A stretch of DNA of 64,000 nt from Callaeas wilsoni (Eukaryota; Chordata; Aves; Passeriformes; Callaeidae), in contig VWPU01010305.1 in the NCBI GenBank assembly GCA_013398955.1, forward strand, positions 310,001-374,000. The letters run 5' to 3'. A model generated the notes under the pieces. It worked only from the letters and a program-made list of their open reading frames with translations, was not told the origin of the DNA and searched no databases. Shown in pieces: positions 37,071-48,829 of this stretch. Position 1 is the first letter of the stretch. The number at the start of each line of letters is the position of its first letter. The translations under genes and the position numbers were made by a program.

Positions 37071-38980
37071 CAGTGGTGTGGAAAACTTATTTCAAATGGT
37101 TCTTGCTTGGGTAGCCACACTTACTTTACCAAACTGTGGTTGCAACGTGCATGTGTATCTTTTTACTCAATGATACCTGAAAAACTAAGATATCAGCTAA
37201 CATTTTGTTTTAGAGAAAGCTTTTGAATGAAGAAAAATCTGTATGCTAGTGAAATATATGCAAGTGAATAAACGTGACATCACGTTGAAAATTTTTTAAG
37301 TTATAAAATAATAAACAGCTCTTTATGAGATAGTTAAATTTTGTTAGATTTTAATCTAGCCATGGAATGAAAACAGTTTCCCATTTTGTAGTGTGTTACC
37401 AAGTAGTAGTAACTTCTTTCAAAATCAAATTTCTCCCTTTTAATAGGTAGCTATTTAAGTACCACGGAAACAAGGCAGTAGTGTTTTCTAAAATGTTTAG
37501 GAGTTCTCTGAATTTTTTTCAGCTCTCATTACAAATACGTAATTTTGCTCCTGCATCTGAGCACTCATGCTACAAAAAATAAACCTGATATGATGGGATT
37601 TTACCAGTGACAAAATTCACGAAAGTAAATTGCAACTGCATTTATTTTCTGCTTAAAAAAATTAATTAGGACAACAGCATACTTGGGAAACATGATTTGA
37701 GACATAACTTTACTATCAAATAACTTCCTGAATGACTGCCACAATTGCAAATTATTGTGTGGTTGTCGGTGACACCAAAGATAAGATTGCTGTGAAAGTC
37801 AGTGTGTGTGTGCATGCAGTGCTTCCTTTATGTCTGTGTTCTAGAAGACAGAATAGGCATCTTTGGAAACCATGCTGCTCTTGACTGAGCTGCTAATTGT
37901 ACAGGACTGATTTGGATCAATATGCTTAAATGATGGACAATTGTTCTTCCAGGGTTCCCTCTTCCCTCTGTAAACTGGAGAAGAGTTCAAGCAGAGCTCA
38001 GGGAGATGTAAGGAAAAATCTGTTACATAGAAGAGTGAATTTAGTCCTCAGACCTGGACCTGTCACTTAGAGGTAGCATCGCAATCTCCACTCATTAAAT
38101 CACTTTGCAAGTACAAACTTGGATTTTCTTTAGCAGTCTTTTCCACTAGCAAAGTTTCTACTCTTAATCTTCTTCTTAATATTAAAAGAAAAAAAATTCC
38201 AGTAGTAAAAGTAGTAATGAAAGAGCAATGTGCTTGAAGCAAATATGTCAAGAAATGACCTTTGTTTTTCCTGAATAATGAAAAAAACAGGTAAATTCAT
38301 TTACCCCATCTTATTTTTTTTGCTGTCATAACACTCCATAAAATTCTTGCCTTATGCTGCCCTACTCCATGTTTATTTGTTTCTGTCTCTGAGGGGATAG
38401 CTCATCATATAAAAGGGGAACTCACTGGAAAAATACATTTGTTCCTTTTATTCTCAAAAAAGCCTTGTTATGCAAGGTCCTCTTTAAAAATACATCTGTC
38501 ACACTCTGTGAAACATTGATGTGGCCTCTGTTTCCATATCTCGCAGTCCTGATGCTTCCGAAGGTATAACTGTGATGCAAGAAGGTACTACTGCCTCTGT
38601 TATAGGGAGGGGAAATTAAAGTACAAAGTGCCTACGTGAATTGGCAAAATCACACAAGAGGCCTATGGGGGAGCAGGAAATTGAATACCAGCCTTATAGC
38701 TTAACCAGCGTGTCAGCCTTCTGTTCGAAAAGGATAAATGGTCCTGGAACTGCTGAATGGTTATTGAAATCAATATGCGAGAAATAAAAAGGAGATTTTT
38801 TTCCTATCATTTTGCATCTGAGATATTGTTTATATTTCGAATTTCAAAATTGATGTACTTTCAAAGAACAAAAATAGGCAGATCAAGCAGAACAAGTGAA
38901 ATATTTTAATACCATAGAATTCTGAATAAATCAATGTAAATCACAGTCAGTGCATATATTTCTGTAACTTATGTAACTTT
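37071..38980. other. AT-rich unique DNA; CRE-like palindrome at 37271
   Basis: AACGTGACATCACGTT (37271-37286) has 7-bp perfect arms around a 2-base centre and contains TGACATCA, close to AP-1/CRE half-sites. No gene or repeat family recognised. Confidence 0.5.
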
Positions 38981-38982
38981 AT

Positions 38983-39000
38983 ACACACACACACACACAC
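38983..39000. repeat. (AC)9 microsatellite
   Basis: Nine uninterrupted AC units, preceded by TTTAT and followed by GTTC. Confidence 0.9.
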
Positions 39001-42000
39001 GTTCTATTTCAGAGGAGTTGTCCTCCCTCCATCCCTTCTGGCTTCATTGTAGAAGACACGTTCTGTCAAGGCAAGACAAAAGCAAACTCCAGACTTCTGT
39101 ACAATGTCTGCTGACAAAATATGCCTTCTTTTTCCATGTCAAGACATCAGGCAAATCTTACATAACTTTATTTATTAGTGTTAATCACATAATTGATTTG
39201 TATTTTTATTGATTAGAGTCTCAGAATTGAAAAGTCCACACATTCAGTATCAACTATCTTCCCAGTTATAAACTACAAATGTACCTTCTAATACTGCATG
39301 TTCTTCAGGACCTTAATTTAACCACCTTATTTTAGTACATCAAGGTTCTGAAATGCCAAGACTGAAAAAAAATCAAGAACCCAGGACATGACATATTTCT
39401 GTATGATATTCAGTGCTAATTATTAGCTATGTCAAGGAGGTCTGGAGTTGTTATAATAGTGAAGTCATTAGCCTGACTGTTTATAACCTCTTATTTAACT
39501 ACAGTATAACATTAAAGAGTCAACCACTCACATTTGCTACTCAGGCAGAGACATTTATGACCAAACAGAAATTCTATACACTGTGGTTTTCCTGACATTT
39601 TGCTCAGCTGTTCAGTACGTATTGGAAACCATGATTAGTAAATTGTTTGCTAAATTCCGTATAAAGTTTAATGAATTAGAGAAATATACTTTACCAAGAA
39701 TTATATTTCACAGGGATGAGCCTGTGTCCTAACAATGGTGTTGGTGCTAAGAAGGAAAGGGAATTAAGGAGTAGAGAACTTCCAACTGTGAAATGAAGTG
39801 ACCAGAAACAAAAGAAAAAAACCTATCCTTTTCCTTACCCTGGTTTTACTTTTATGTCTCAAATCAGAAATAAAGATAGATGGAATCTTATCGTCTTTGC
39901 AATGAAAATGTTTTGAAACTTTATTAGAATTTCATCTTCCTGTCTTTTTGGGCCATTTATCATCCAGTTCATTTCAGGCAATGACAGCTCTAGAGTGATC
40001 TCCTATTGAAGTGAAAAGAACTTTTTTCCAGTGTCATGTCACTCAATCCATCTATTTTTATACTTCCTAGGATTTTTTTACTAAAATATATGAATTTTAA
40101 GGCTCTTCAAAATAATAAGCATCTTTCTGAATCAATTTATTCTGTTCTCATACACCTTAACTTTTAAGACATTAATTTATGTGAAAAATTTATATGTCAT
40201 GAGTTACCGCTGTAAATTGAGGATGAATTTTCCAACTAAGCAGAACCTTTTTAGTGTTGCAAAATATCACTAACTTTAGTAGCCACATTTATTTGATGTC
40301 AAGAAAAAGGAAGAGGATTACAAGTTGGAATAATTAGTATTGGAAACTAATCTTCACGCTGAACTCTAATGCAAATGAATGGATGAGTTTTTGAGAGAGA
40401 CTTTTGATCACCCCTTTTATAAATAGTGAGTATCTTCACCTCCTCTGCTTAAAAACTTCATTATATTTTTCTTTTCAGACATTTCCTGTACTTTCAGAGT
40501 TTGAACTGGTTCTTCTAGTCCTAGCAATGGACAAACACGCAAATAAAATCTAATATCTTAAAAAAAAAACCCCCCAAACCTGGAAGGGAAAAGACAATTC
40601 CTTTTACAAAACATGTGATACTCACTGTAATGTTGAGAACAAAATTAGTGTGTGCAATGGACATCACCCCAGCCCAGTACCAGTGAATGAACCAGCAATC
40701 CCTGAAGCAAAATTCATGACTTTCTAAAAACTTTATCTAAGTGCCATTACGAATCAGATTTTTGAATCGGGCTTGTAAGGGATACATCAAAATTGCCTGA
40801 GCCTTAGAGCTCAGTAAATTGTTCAGCTCCATGATAAGACACTTTGGTAGAGCGTGGGAAGGATTTGATAGACCCTTGAGAACATATCAAATTTAGATCA
40901 GTAATGTTCGGAATAATGAACAGCTCAGTGGTAGCTGCTTAAGTAGGCAGATATTCCATTCAGTTTTATTTTGTCTTAAAAAGACAACACATTTCTGATA
41001 CCAGAAACTTGGCATCGTCACTGATAATACCTTGATCTATACAGGGTGAGAAATTAGCAGAAATGGCTTAATGTCTTTAACACAAAAAATGCAAAAGTAT
41101 CAGAGCTTTTAGAAATGTATGTAAATTTTGAACTACCCAATTTTCAATCTACAAATACTTTTATTTATAGGAATAATTACATCTGCCAATGTGCTAGAAG
41201 AATAGTTACTTTTTTTCTTCAGTGCTATTTATCTCATGGTAATAAAACAGCACTTCCAACCCTACAGATCAACACTGATATCATATCAGTGGTAATAGAA
41301 GCTACTTCTGAATCATATGGAAGATCAGTATAATCGAAAATCAATGATCTAAACTGAGGCTGGTTGTTCTATAATGTGGTTTATGTAATTTGATAATGCC
41401 AATCCTAATGGAGTTAAATATAATCCATCGAAATTTCAGGATGCAAGGGTCAATAGGGAGTGCAATGCTTCACTTCCCAGCAATTACCACTTATTACTGG
41501 GGCAGTGCTTTTGCTTTGCTGTTCTGCTTGCCTCAATAAATAATATTTGGAGACCCTGCAGCTGCAGTCAATAGAGTACAGTTTTATTGTCACAGCTTCA
41601 TAGTCAGATCAATACCAACTCTTCTGAGACAGGGGAGAGAACCACCACACGCCAGTCTAATGAAACCATGTGTTTTTATGATTCTGAAATTATACATTTT
41701 ATTCATTGCTCATGCTTAATGTCACTGTTGCTTTTAATAGGCCCCTTTTGACTAAACTTTTATGTGCCCTTCACATGACATTTATGTGTACAAAGAAAGG
41801 GAATTTGTGTCCTTAAAATGAGTTATAGTGAACCAAAATTGCAAACATTTCCTGATTTTTTTGTGATGTCGAGTTCAGTTACAACATTTCCCTACACTGC
41901 CTTTGCAGGGTTTGAGAATAAACTAGAAAATAATAAAAGTGTCTAAGTAGACCTCATGCTGCCATTTAAAATCCACTGAAGCACAATGTAAACTTCACTC

Positions 42001-43535
42001 AGGAGTGTGATTCTGCGTTGGTTGAAAACCCCAATCATTTTAAAATATGTGCAAAAAGTTATCTGCATCTTTATGAAAATTTACATGTTACAGCTTACTC
42101 TGAAAACACCGAACTCAGTCTGGCTAAGCAACTCTAAAAGCTCAAAAGATTTAAAGGAAGAAGTTCCATCAAAGCAATCTGAGCTCAATTCAGGAAGAAC
42201 ATTTAAGATGCAAGTTAAAATCTCTTGCGTAAACGCCAGTAGTGATGTGAATAAGCATCAGGGAGTAGCATCATTCCATGAAAGCAATTTTCTTTACAAA
42301 TATTTTTCAAGTATTACTTCTATTTTTTACATCTCATGCCAGTGATGATTTGTCACAGGATTACAGAAATAAGGTGATCAGTCATTTCCATTGGGTTAAC
42401 ATAGACTTCTTTCAATGAATGCTTTGGAAACACCAAAAGCTCAGTTTTTGCGGCTGTTAAAAATCCCAGAAGATGTATAGACACTGAAAGTCTGTTCAAT
42501 GATTTAAAGTCAGGTAAAAGAGGTGAGGAAGGATTTCAACATTTCTTTAAAATAGAGACCCTCTTTCCAACACCTTCGGGAGGGAGCTTTCCTTTGCAGT
42601 AGCATAAATATTTGTAACACTCACCACCACCTGCACAATCATCCCCATAAACTGATATGCTCTCATAACTGCTGGTAATGAAACGTGTTTTACACTACAA
42701 GCCTTTGGCAATGTGTCTGTGCAGTGCAGACTTTATCAAAACAAGAGCACCAGCAAGCTCCAGCCACGGCTGTGGCACAGCCACTGGCTATTTTGAGGTG
42801 TTTTCTTTCCCAAACAGGCATCTCACGTGCACGTACATATGAATACAAAACTAGAGGAAGCAGTATTGCTGCCTTAGAAGCAGAGTCTTGGGATTCAGGC
42901 TTTATTCCCACTTTTCCCCCACTGATTTATTATTAAACTTTTGGGAACTTTATCTGAAGTTGCCACTCGAAAAACAGAATACTGATACCTGATTATTTTA
43001 TCTGCTTTGAGATTAATGAATGAAAAATGGCATGTATGATGCAAACACTCTGTGAATAACATTTATATTTGTATGTGTCTAGGCTTTTAAATCACCATTT
43101 TGGAGCAGAAAATGTATAGTTACCTCATTTTAGAATAACTATGATTGTTCTGTTTGGGACACCAAAGTTACCAAAGTGAAGCTACTTAACTACTTCAGCA
43201 ACAATTTGGGACAGCTTCCAACTTTTAATGAATCTAGAACAATTGTGAATTTGAATAATAATGTCAAATCAGAAAAATTAAAATAATAGAAGTCTTAATT
43301 TCAAATCTCTCTAGAAGATATAATTACTTAAAATCATGTCTGAGATCCAAAATTTTGTTTATAGTATGTGAGCAGTCTTTATGGTTTTGTTGGTCATCAT
43401 CCAGATCCATATAGTTTCAAAACTTTATAAAGGAATAAGTAAGATAGAATTCCAGATTTGCAATAAAATTTTGGCAGAACAGACATTCACCTTTATGTTC
43501 AACTGTAAAAATCCTCTCATTGTATGTATATAAGT
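39001..43535. other. AT-rich unique DNA, no gene seen
   Basis: No exon or RNA gene supported. Bases 41400-41900 are repeat-free with ordered, non-simple sequence and could be a conserved element, but with fewer homeodomain cores than the blocks at 12.8-13.8 or 50.2-50.9 kb. A minor GC-richer patch lies at 42730-42900. Confidence 0.5.
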
Positions 43536-43551
43536 ATGTATATATATATAA
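43522..43551. repeat. TA-rich simple repeat
   Basis: TGTATGTATATAAGTATGTA followed by TATATATATA. Short microsatellite-like tract. Confidence 0.85.
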
Positions 43552-43604
43552 AAGGCAACTATTTCTGCACACTGAGGACATAATCTGGATAAAGACCATA
43601 CAAC

Positions 43605-43785
43605 AATAAAAGCTGATCTCACTGAAGACAATAGAAGTCTCTTCCACTGATTACAATGGATATTGGATAGGGTCCTAAAGGAAAATGAAGGCATTTATCC
43701 AACGAAGCACTTAAACATGAGAATAGTCTCACTTCAATCTCATTGAAAACCTCTCAGTTTTGATTTCAGCAGGGTAATTTGCAGG
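43605..43785. repeat. Ancient amniote interspersed repeat relic (MITE-like)
   Basis: Three phrases occur in the order seen in old reptile/bird elements: CTGAAGACAATAGAAGTCTC, then GATTACAATGGATATTGGAT with GGGTCCT, then GAAGCACTTAAACATGAGAA and CTTCAATCTCATTGAAAACC. These parallel 'ctgaagtcaatgggagtct', 'gacttcaatgggctttggatcaggccc' and 'aagcacttaagcatgtgctt...tcccattgaagtc'. Multiple point differences mark it as very old. It is the clearest of the three such relics here. Confidence 0.5.
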
Positions 43786-44175
43786 ATGAGGGGTGACTCA
43801 GTGTGAGCAGGGATAGCAGAACAAGGCGTCTGGAGTCGTATACTGGAGCAGCTCTTTGTGTCAGGGAATGCAGAGCCCGTGCCCATCTCTAAAGGGCCGC
43901 AGTGGTGGCCTTAGCCTGGCAGAGCACAGCCGATGAGGAGCACCAAGCCGGAGGATGGGTGAGCCTCACACCTCTCCACTGCCTTCGCAGGAGGGAGCTC
44001 ATCCCTGCGCTACATCCTGCACAGGGTGTGGCTGTCCCAGCCTTCCACCACCACCACCTTAGATCTGCTGCTGAACCTGTTGGGCCGTTCGGACAGGTGC
44101 TTGTTTCATGCCGAAGAGCAACCAAGAAATTTAAACATGGGACTTCTCCCACGAGCAGACCTTCAGACCATCTTT
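43786..44175. other. GC-richer unique island, non-coding
   Basis: Open on both strands (98 codons plus, 118 codons minus) because stops are rare. Contains a (CCA)n run near 44043-44058. No recognisable product. Could be an unclassified retroelement remnant attached to the preceding old repeat. Confidence 0.35.
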
Positions 44176-47100
44176 GTAACAATTCTCTGAGTGCATAGTA
44201 GGCAAGTTTTGTATGATAGAACAAGTTGTATTCTAGCAAGATCACACATGATGGCAGAAGGGAGGCTATTATTTAGTTATGAATTTGTAAAGGTGAACAA
44301 GAAAACACAGCTTATTCCTACATTAAAAATAATCCATACTGTAAAATATAAGAATAGGATATTGTTGTAAATATAAAATCCTTATTTTTTACAGAATACA
44401 CAAAGTTATTCCTTAGTTATCAAGAGAAGTACATGCATTATGTGTAGAGATTAAAGCTGTGCAATATCTTCTCTTTAAATTGTTTTATTTAGGCATTGAT
44501 TATTCAGTAAAAACAAGACAGCTAGAAAAGTTCTGCTTTGCTAGTCCTTGTATCCTTGACATACAAAACTTATAGGTGGAAGGAGCATAAAATGAGGAGA
44601 CTACATATTAATTGCTGAGAAAAGTAGAGTCCAAGAGCAGAACAGATACATTTTGGTGTGATTTTTATAATGAATCACTTGACAAACAAGATGAGTGTTG
44701 CCTATGGAAGTTGTACCAGTATTTTTTCCTAACAAACATTTTTAGGTGGAGAAATGCTCATATATTTTATGATGAAATGTTGATGAAAAGGGCTATGTCT
44801 TGGGCAGTGAACGGGATCTTATATTGTCACTGAACATATTGAAAGTCACTAGAGACTATAAGTTAACTCCTTATGGTTCTCATTTGAAATGTGTCAAAGC
44901 ATCACTAGAACTAGATAATTCATTACAATCCAGTGCAGTTAAGCACCTCATAAAGTTAATATTCAACACTTGTATTTACAGCACTTTCACTTAAGTAGGT
45001 TTTTAGGCATGTTGTTTAAGCCAAACCGGTGTTGACGCAATTATTTCATTTTGCCTTGTGTCAGTGTGAGATAATAATATTTTTCTTTATTGAAGGCTTT
45101 CCCAAAGTCAGACCATTTACTCACATTACAGCACAACAGAACAACAATGGAAAACACGCCATTCCCATTGGGAAGGACATGGCATTTATGGAAGAATCAG
45201 ATCTTTCAGGCCTTTTTCTTAGTCTTCCAAGAAATAATATCTCTCTTCTGCTTTACAAAAAAGCACAATATGGGACTGAGGCAGAATTCTTTTTTTTTTA
45301 ATAGTTATTCAACTTCTGTTTTGCTATATAAGGGATTTACAGATTTTCCATGGTTTTCATAACAAACATCAGAAAATAGGCTGCAGTTTTCATCTTATTT
45401 ACCCATACAGTACACAGAAGACAAGAAAATACAGTCACAGCAGTAGATGTATAAATTATTTGCTACTGTCTTACCTTTCTTTCCCAAAATGAAAATATTT
45501 TGACAGTGAAGTGATATCCAGGTTGCCTAGATTTTCTTTCAGTGATTCCTACCACAATCCACTTCATCCTTTTCCCTGTAAAACACCCCCCCAAAATTCC
45601 TTTTAAAAACAGGCAATGGTTCTGATCTTTATATTGTCTTTATATGATGTAAACATTGCAGAAAAAGAATGTCTTAATATTTATAAAATGCTAGCACAGG
45701 ATTTAATTTAGTTGAAAATAATGAATAACACCGTTATTGAAGTAACTGTGGTGTAAAAATGTGTGTGAATGTTTCTAGTAAGAAGAAATTCTTTTTTTGA
45801 TACTTTCGTTTTAAACTACTGTAGCTTTCAATTTTATCAATTGGCTTAGAAAAAGATATTGTCACTCCTTAAAAATCCTATTATGAAGAAAGAATAGTAA
45901 TAATGATGATAAAGTATCTTTGAAATGCTCCTATCTAGAATTGTGCAAAATTGTGATGTTTGAAAAGAAATAGAATTATAATATTGTCTACAGTCCATTG
46001 CAATTATTGCTTGAAGTCACAGACAATTACATATGATTTGAGAGTGTTCAGTTACACTAGTTCTGGAATTAATTCACGCATTGGTTGTTTTATGTATACT
46101 TTGTGATTCTGTTCAGTGTCACAAAATATATTGAAAACTCTTAACACCTTTTAAAACTCGATTCACTTCTGATGCAATAACAGAGATTGGTCCAATAAAG
46201 TAGAATGAAAATCCATTTGTGAACCTTTTTGCTGAAGTATATTAAAAAAAAAATCTCCTGTTATTTGAGCTTACCTTATAAAATGTTTACATGCCATTAA
46301 ATAGTACTAACATCTCCTGTGTAAATTAAATGGGCTGTGATGTTCCCTATGTCCTAAAGAGCAGTAGTTCTTGAGGCTATAAAAATACCTTCATGTAATA
46401 AATCAAATGTTCTGCTCCTAAAACTGGAATTATAAAAATAAAGGGACAAAATCCCTGCCTAATTAGCTTGTCTGTACAAGCATTGCTCTGCAAGCACTAT
46501 AAACAAAAGTATGTTTAAACTACAGTAGTTCCGACCACTCAGCATATTTTAAGAGCTAGTACCCAGTGCAGGAGGGAGAATTTACTTGTCAGAATAATTT
46601 TGAGAAATAATTTTAAAGTGTGTGTGCTAGTTTGTTAAAGATTTTCCCATCTATGTGAATAAAAGGTAGTGGGTAACACGGTTTGGTGGTATAGGAGTTT
46701 GACACAATGGTCTAAATTCAGAGGGGAGGCAGAGAGCTGAAGTTATTTGATCCTTTTAATACTAACTTAAAATATTTGCCTTCATCCATTTACTGATATG
46801 TAAGTAAGTGAAAGGCGGCCTAACCTGGCATGAAGGCAGGTACAAGTGTTAGGCTGAACTAGGAACCGTTTTCTCCTCAGCTTGCGTGTTTCTGCATGCC
46901 ATGAAAGCTTCTTTCTTTGTTACATTCCACTGAACCTTTTGCAAATAAAGTTCGCCAACACAAGACTTTGCCAAACCTTTATGTTTTCATTTAATTTCAC
47001 TTTTGGAAGTATTTTTGACTTCAGCTGTATAGAGAAGTAGTATCTTTAGATAAACCTATTCTACAAAGAATAAAATGTATGTTGTAGTGGCTGAGGGGAG

Positions 47101-47790
47101 CTCACCTGAACCATTTTATCAGCTAGAACCACTTTTCTGTCTGCTACAAAATTGGGTGTTACTGAAATTTAGCAAAGAGCTGAAAGAATTATTTCACTGA
47201 GGAATAGCTGGTTTATATGGCTTTTTTTTTTTTCTTTTACATTGAAACATAATTGGATACTCATTGAATCTATTTGCAGTAGGTACTATGAATATGACAT
47301 GTCTTACGGTTTAGGTCTCACCTAGACTGATCCTTAAATGAGTATTTATTGACTATATCCCCACAAATTGTATTATTTGATGTTACAACTGTTCCCATGT
47401 GTGTCAGTAGTTGGTGTAACAAAGTGCTGGGAGGCTGCAGGCTGCACTGCTCTCTGTTTCCTTGAAGATGAGCTCACAGTGCTCCAGATATAAAGCCAGC
47501 TTGTATTAGCATCCAACAAAAATAAACTTGAGCATGTAACTCTTTAATGATACAAAAAGATTAAAGAGGTTGAAAACAAATCTCCCCTCTGCCCACCAGG
47601 GTTTTGTAGAATCTCTCCTTTTCTCCATCCTGCTTTCCCACCCAACAGCATTAGTGCCCTTGGGGTTTGTAATGCCAGTGGGGACCCCCTGTGATCCACA
47701 GAAACCTCATCCTTGTCTGTCCATCCCCTGCCGGCCCGAGAGGCCCATTTCTGTCACGGTGCTGCTGAGGGGTGGCCTGTGCTGCTGGCA
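44176..47790. other. AT-rich unique DNA, no gene seen
   Basis: No repeat family, RNA gene or exon supported. GC content rises from about 47.57 kb toward the CpG island. Confidence 0.6.
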
Positions 47791-47795
47791 CTGCA

Positions 47796-47819
47796 CACCT
47801 GTGTCCCCACACACAGGTG
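47796..47819. promoter_or_regulatory. Inverted E-box pair
   Basis: CACCTGTGT (47796-47804) and its exact reverse complement ACACAGGTG (47811-47819) flank six bases. Each arm holds CACCTG/CAGGTG, the E-box bound by ZEB/SNAIL and some bHLH factors. It lies about 300 bp upstream of the CpG island, a sensible place for a regulatory site. Confidence 0.35.
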
Positions 47820-47884
47820 GCACTGACCCCAAATGACCCAATCTTCCTTTTAATCGACTTCCCTCACAGGCCTGAAACGTTTTT

Positions 47885-48078
47885 GTCTTTCCACAGGATA
47901 CGGGGAATTACAGACAATTATAGACAAACGGAACCAGAGTGAATGTTTTTGCCACCTAATCACACCTGGGGAAGGTGATGGCATTTTGGTGACATTCTTG
48001 CAGCCTGTTTTCTTGGCAGCCTCAGTGAATCCGTTCTATGGTCACACGCCATCAAAGTGCTTCTCAAGCACTTAGGTT
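47885..48078 (+). other. Weak candidate exon upstream of the CpG island
   Basis: TTTTTGTCTTTCCACAG ends at 47896, and the third frame after it is open for about 59 codons (YGELQTIIDKRNQSE...) to TAG at about 48074. No homology is recognised. It lies just before the CpG island, where a downstream first exon would be expected instead, so it is probably chance. Confidence 0.12.
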
Positions 48079-48370
48079 TTCCGCAGAGCTCCAAGGCCGT
48101 GAGATGTCTCACCTGCGGTCCCAGGTGCAGGAGAGAGGCGGCTCCGGACCCGCGGTGCGCCGGGAGCCGCAGCTGCGCGGTGCCGGCCCTGCTGCGAGCG
48201 GGGCCGGAGCCGGGACGGGCAGGGCGGCGCCGGTGCCTCTGCTGAGGAAGGGACGGGCCGAGCTGCCTTTCTTCCCGCGGAGGTTCCTGCTTTGAGCAGC
48301 TCGGAGAGCGCTCCCGGGGCACGCGGGCGGGCTCTCTGCCGGCATCGCCCCTGCGGAGTGCCCAGGCTGA

Positions 48371-48590
48371 GGCACGGGCTGGGTGGCCAGGTGACCTCTC
48401 AGTTACGGGGCTGGCCATGAGCGGCACGGGCTGGGTGGCCAGGTGACCTCTCAGTTACGGGGCTGGCCATGAGCGGCACGGGCTGGGTGGCCAGGTGACC
48501 TCTCCGTTACGGGGCTGGCCATGAGCGGCACGGGCTGGGTGGCCAGGTGACCTCTCAGTTACGGGGCTGGCCATGAGCGGCACGGGCTGG
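48371..48590. repeat. 52-bp minisatellite, 4.2 copies
   Basis: Units start at 48371, 48423, 48475 and 48527, with a 12-base partial at 48579. Each begins GGCACGGGCTGGGTGGCCAG and ends GGGGCTGGCCATGAGC. Units 1, 2 and 4 are identical and unit 3 differs by one A-to-C change. Near-identity indicates recent expansion and likely length variation between individuals. Each unit carries CAGGTGACCT, combining an E-box-like word, a TGACCT nuclear-receptor half-site and a donor-like CAG/GTGACC. Four ATGs in GCCATGA context occur at 48417, 48469, 48521 and 48573. Confidence 0.95.
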
Positions 48591-48652
48591 CTTGGGGCTG
48601 CCAGCGGGCCAGCCGAGCCGGCGGGCTGGAGGCTCGGGGAAGCCTTCGGAAG
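48573..48652 (+). other. Candidate first coding exon segment
   Basis: The last ATG of the minisatellite has a G at -3 (GGCCATGA). It opens a frame of 26 codons plus two bases, starting MSGTGWLGAASGPAEP, that reaches a donor-like GGAAG/GTGATG at 48652/48653. If spliced there it would pass on a two-base phase. The product is not recognised, and GC-rich islands often contain such frames by chance. The three earlier ATGs would each run through one unit to a CAG/GTGACC donor. Confidence 0.15.
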
Positions 48653-48829
48653 GTGATGCTTTGTACTTTTTGTGCTTTATTCCTCTCGGGCAGCCCGTCC
48701 ATGCGGGGGCTGTGGACCAGCCCCCAGCAGGGCTCCCGGGGAGCGCTAGGGATGCCCTGGATGCCGTCCCCTGGAGCGGGTGTGAATTCCGTGTGGGAGC
48801 TCCATGGGAAGCAGCACACGTCGAAGTTT

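Larger units (their letters stand above)
48095..48790 (+). promoter_or_regulatory. CpG island, candidate promoter
   Basis: The only sizeable CpG island in the window. Lines 48121-48180 and 48181-48240 each contain nine CpGs, against none to a few in AT-rich lines elsewhere. CpG islands of this size usually mark vertebrate promoters. GC boxes of the GGGCGG type (AGGGCGGCG) are present and no TATA box is obvious. The plus-strand T>A and G>C excess sampled further right suggests rightward transcription. The gene it would serve is not recognisable here. It could instead be a non-coding RNA promoter or an orphan island. Confidence 0.6.

Noticed and set aside
37030..37115. CCTACAG acceptor with GG/GTAGCC donor-like site
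   Set aside because: The donor is weak and the enclosed sequence shows no coding character.
43889..44245. 118-codon minus-strand and 98-codon plus-strand open frames
   Set aside because: Both strands are open in the same GC-rich patch, which is explained by low stop density.
47960..48427. 155-codon minus-strand open frame over the CpG island
   Set aside because: Pro/Arg/Ser/Ala-rich product typical of GC-rich non-coding DNA, overlapping open frames on the other strand. No homology or splice logic favours it.
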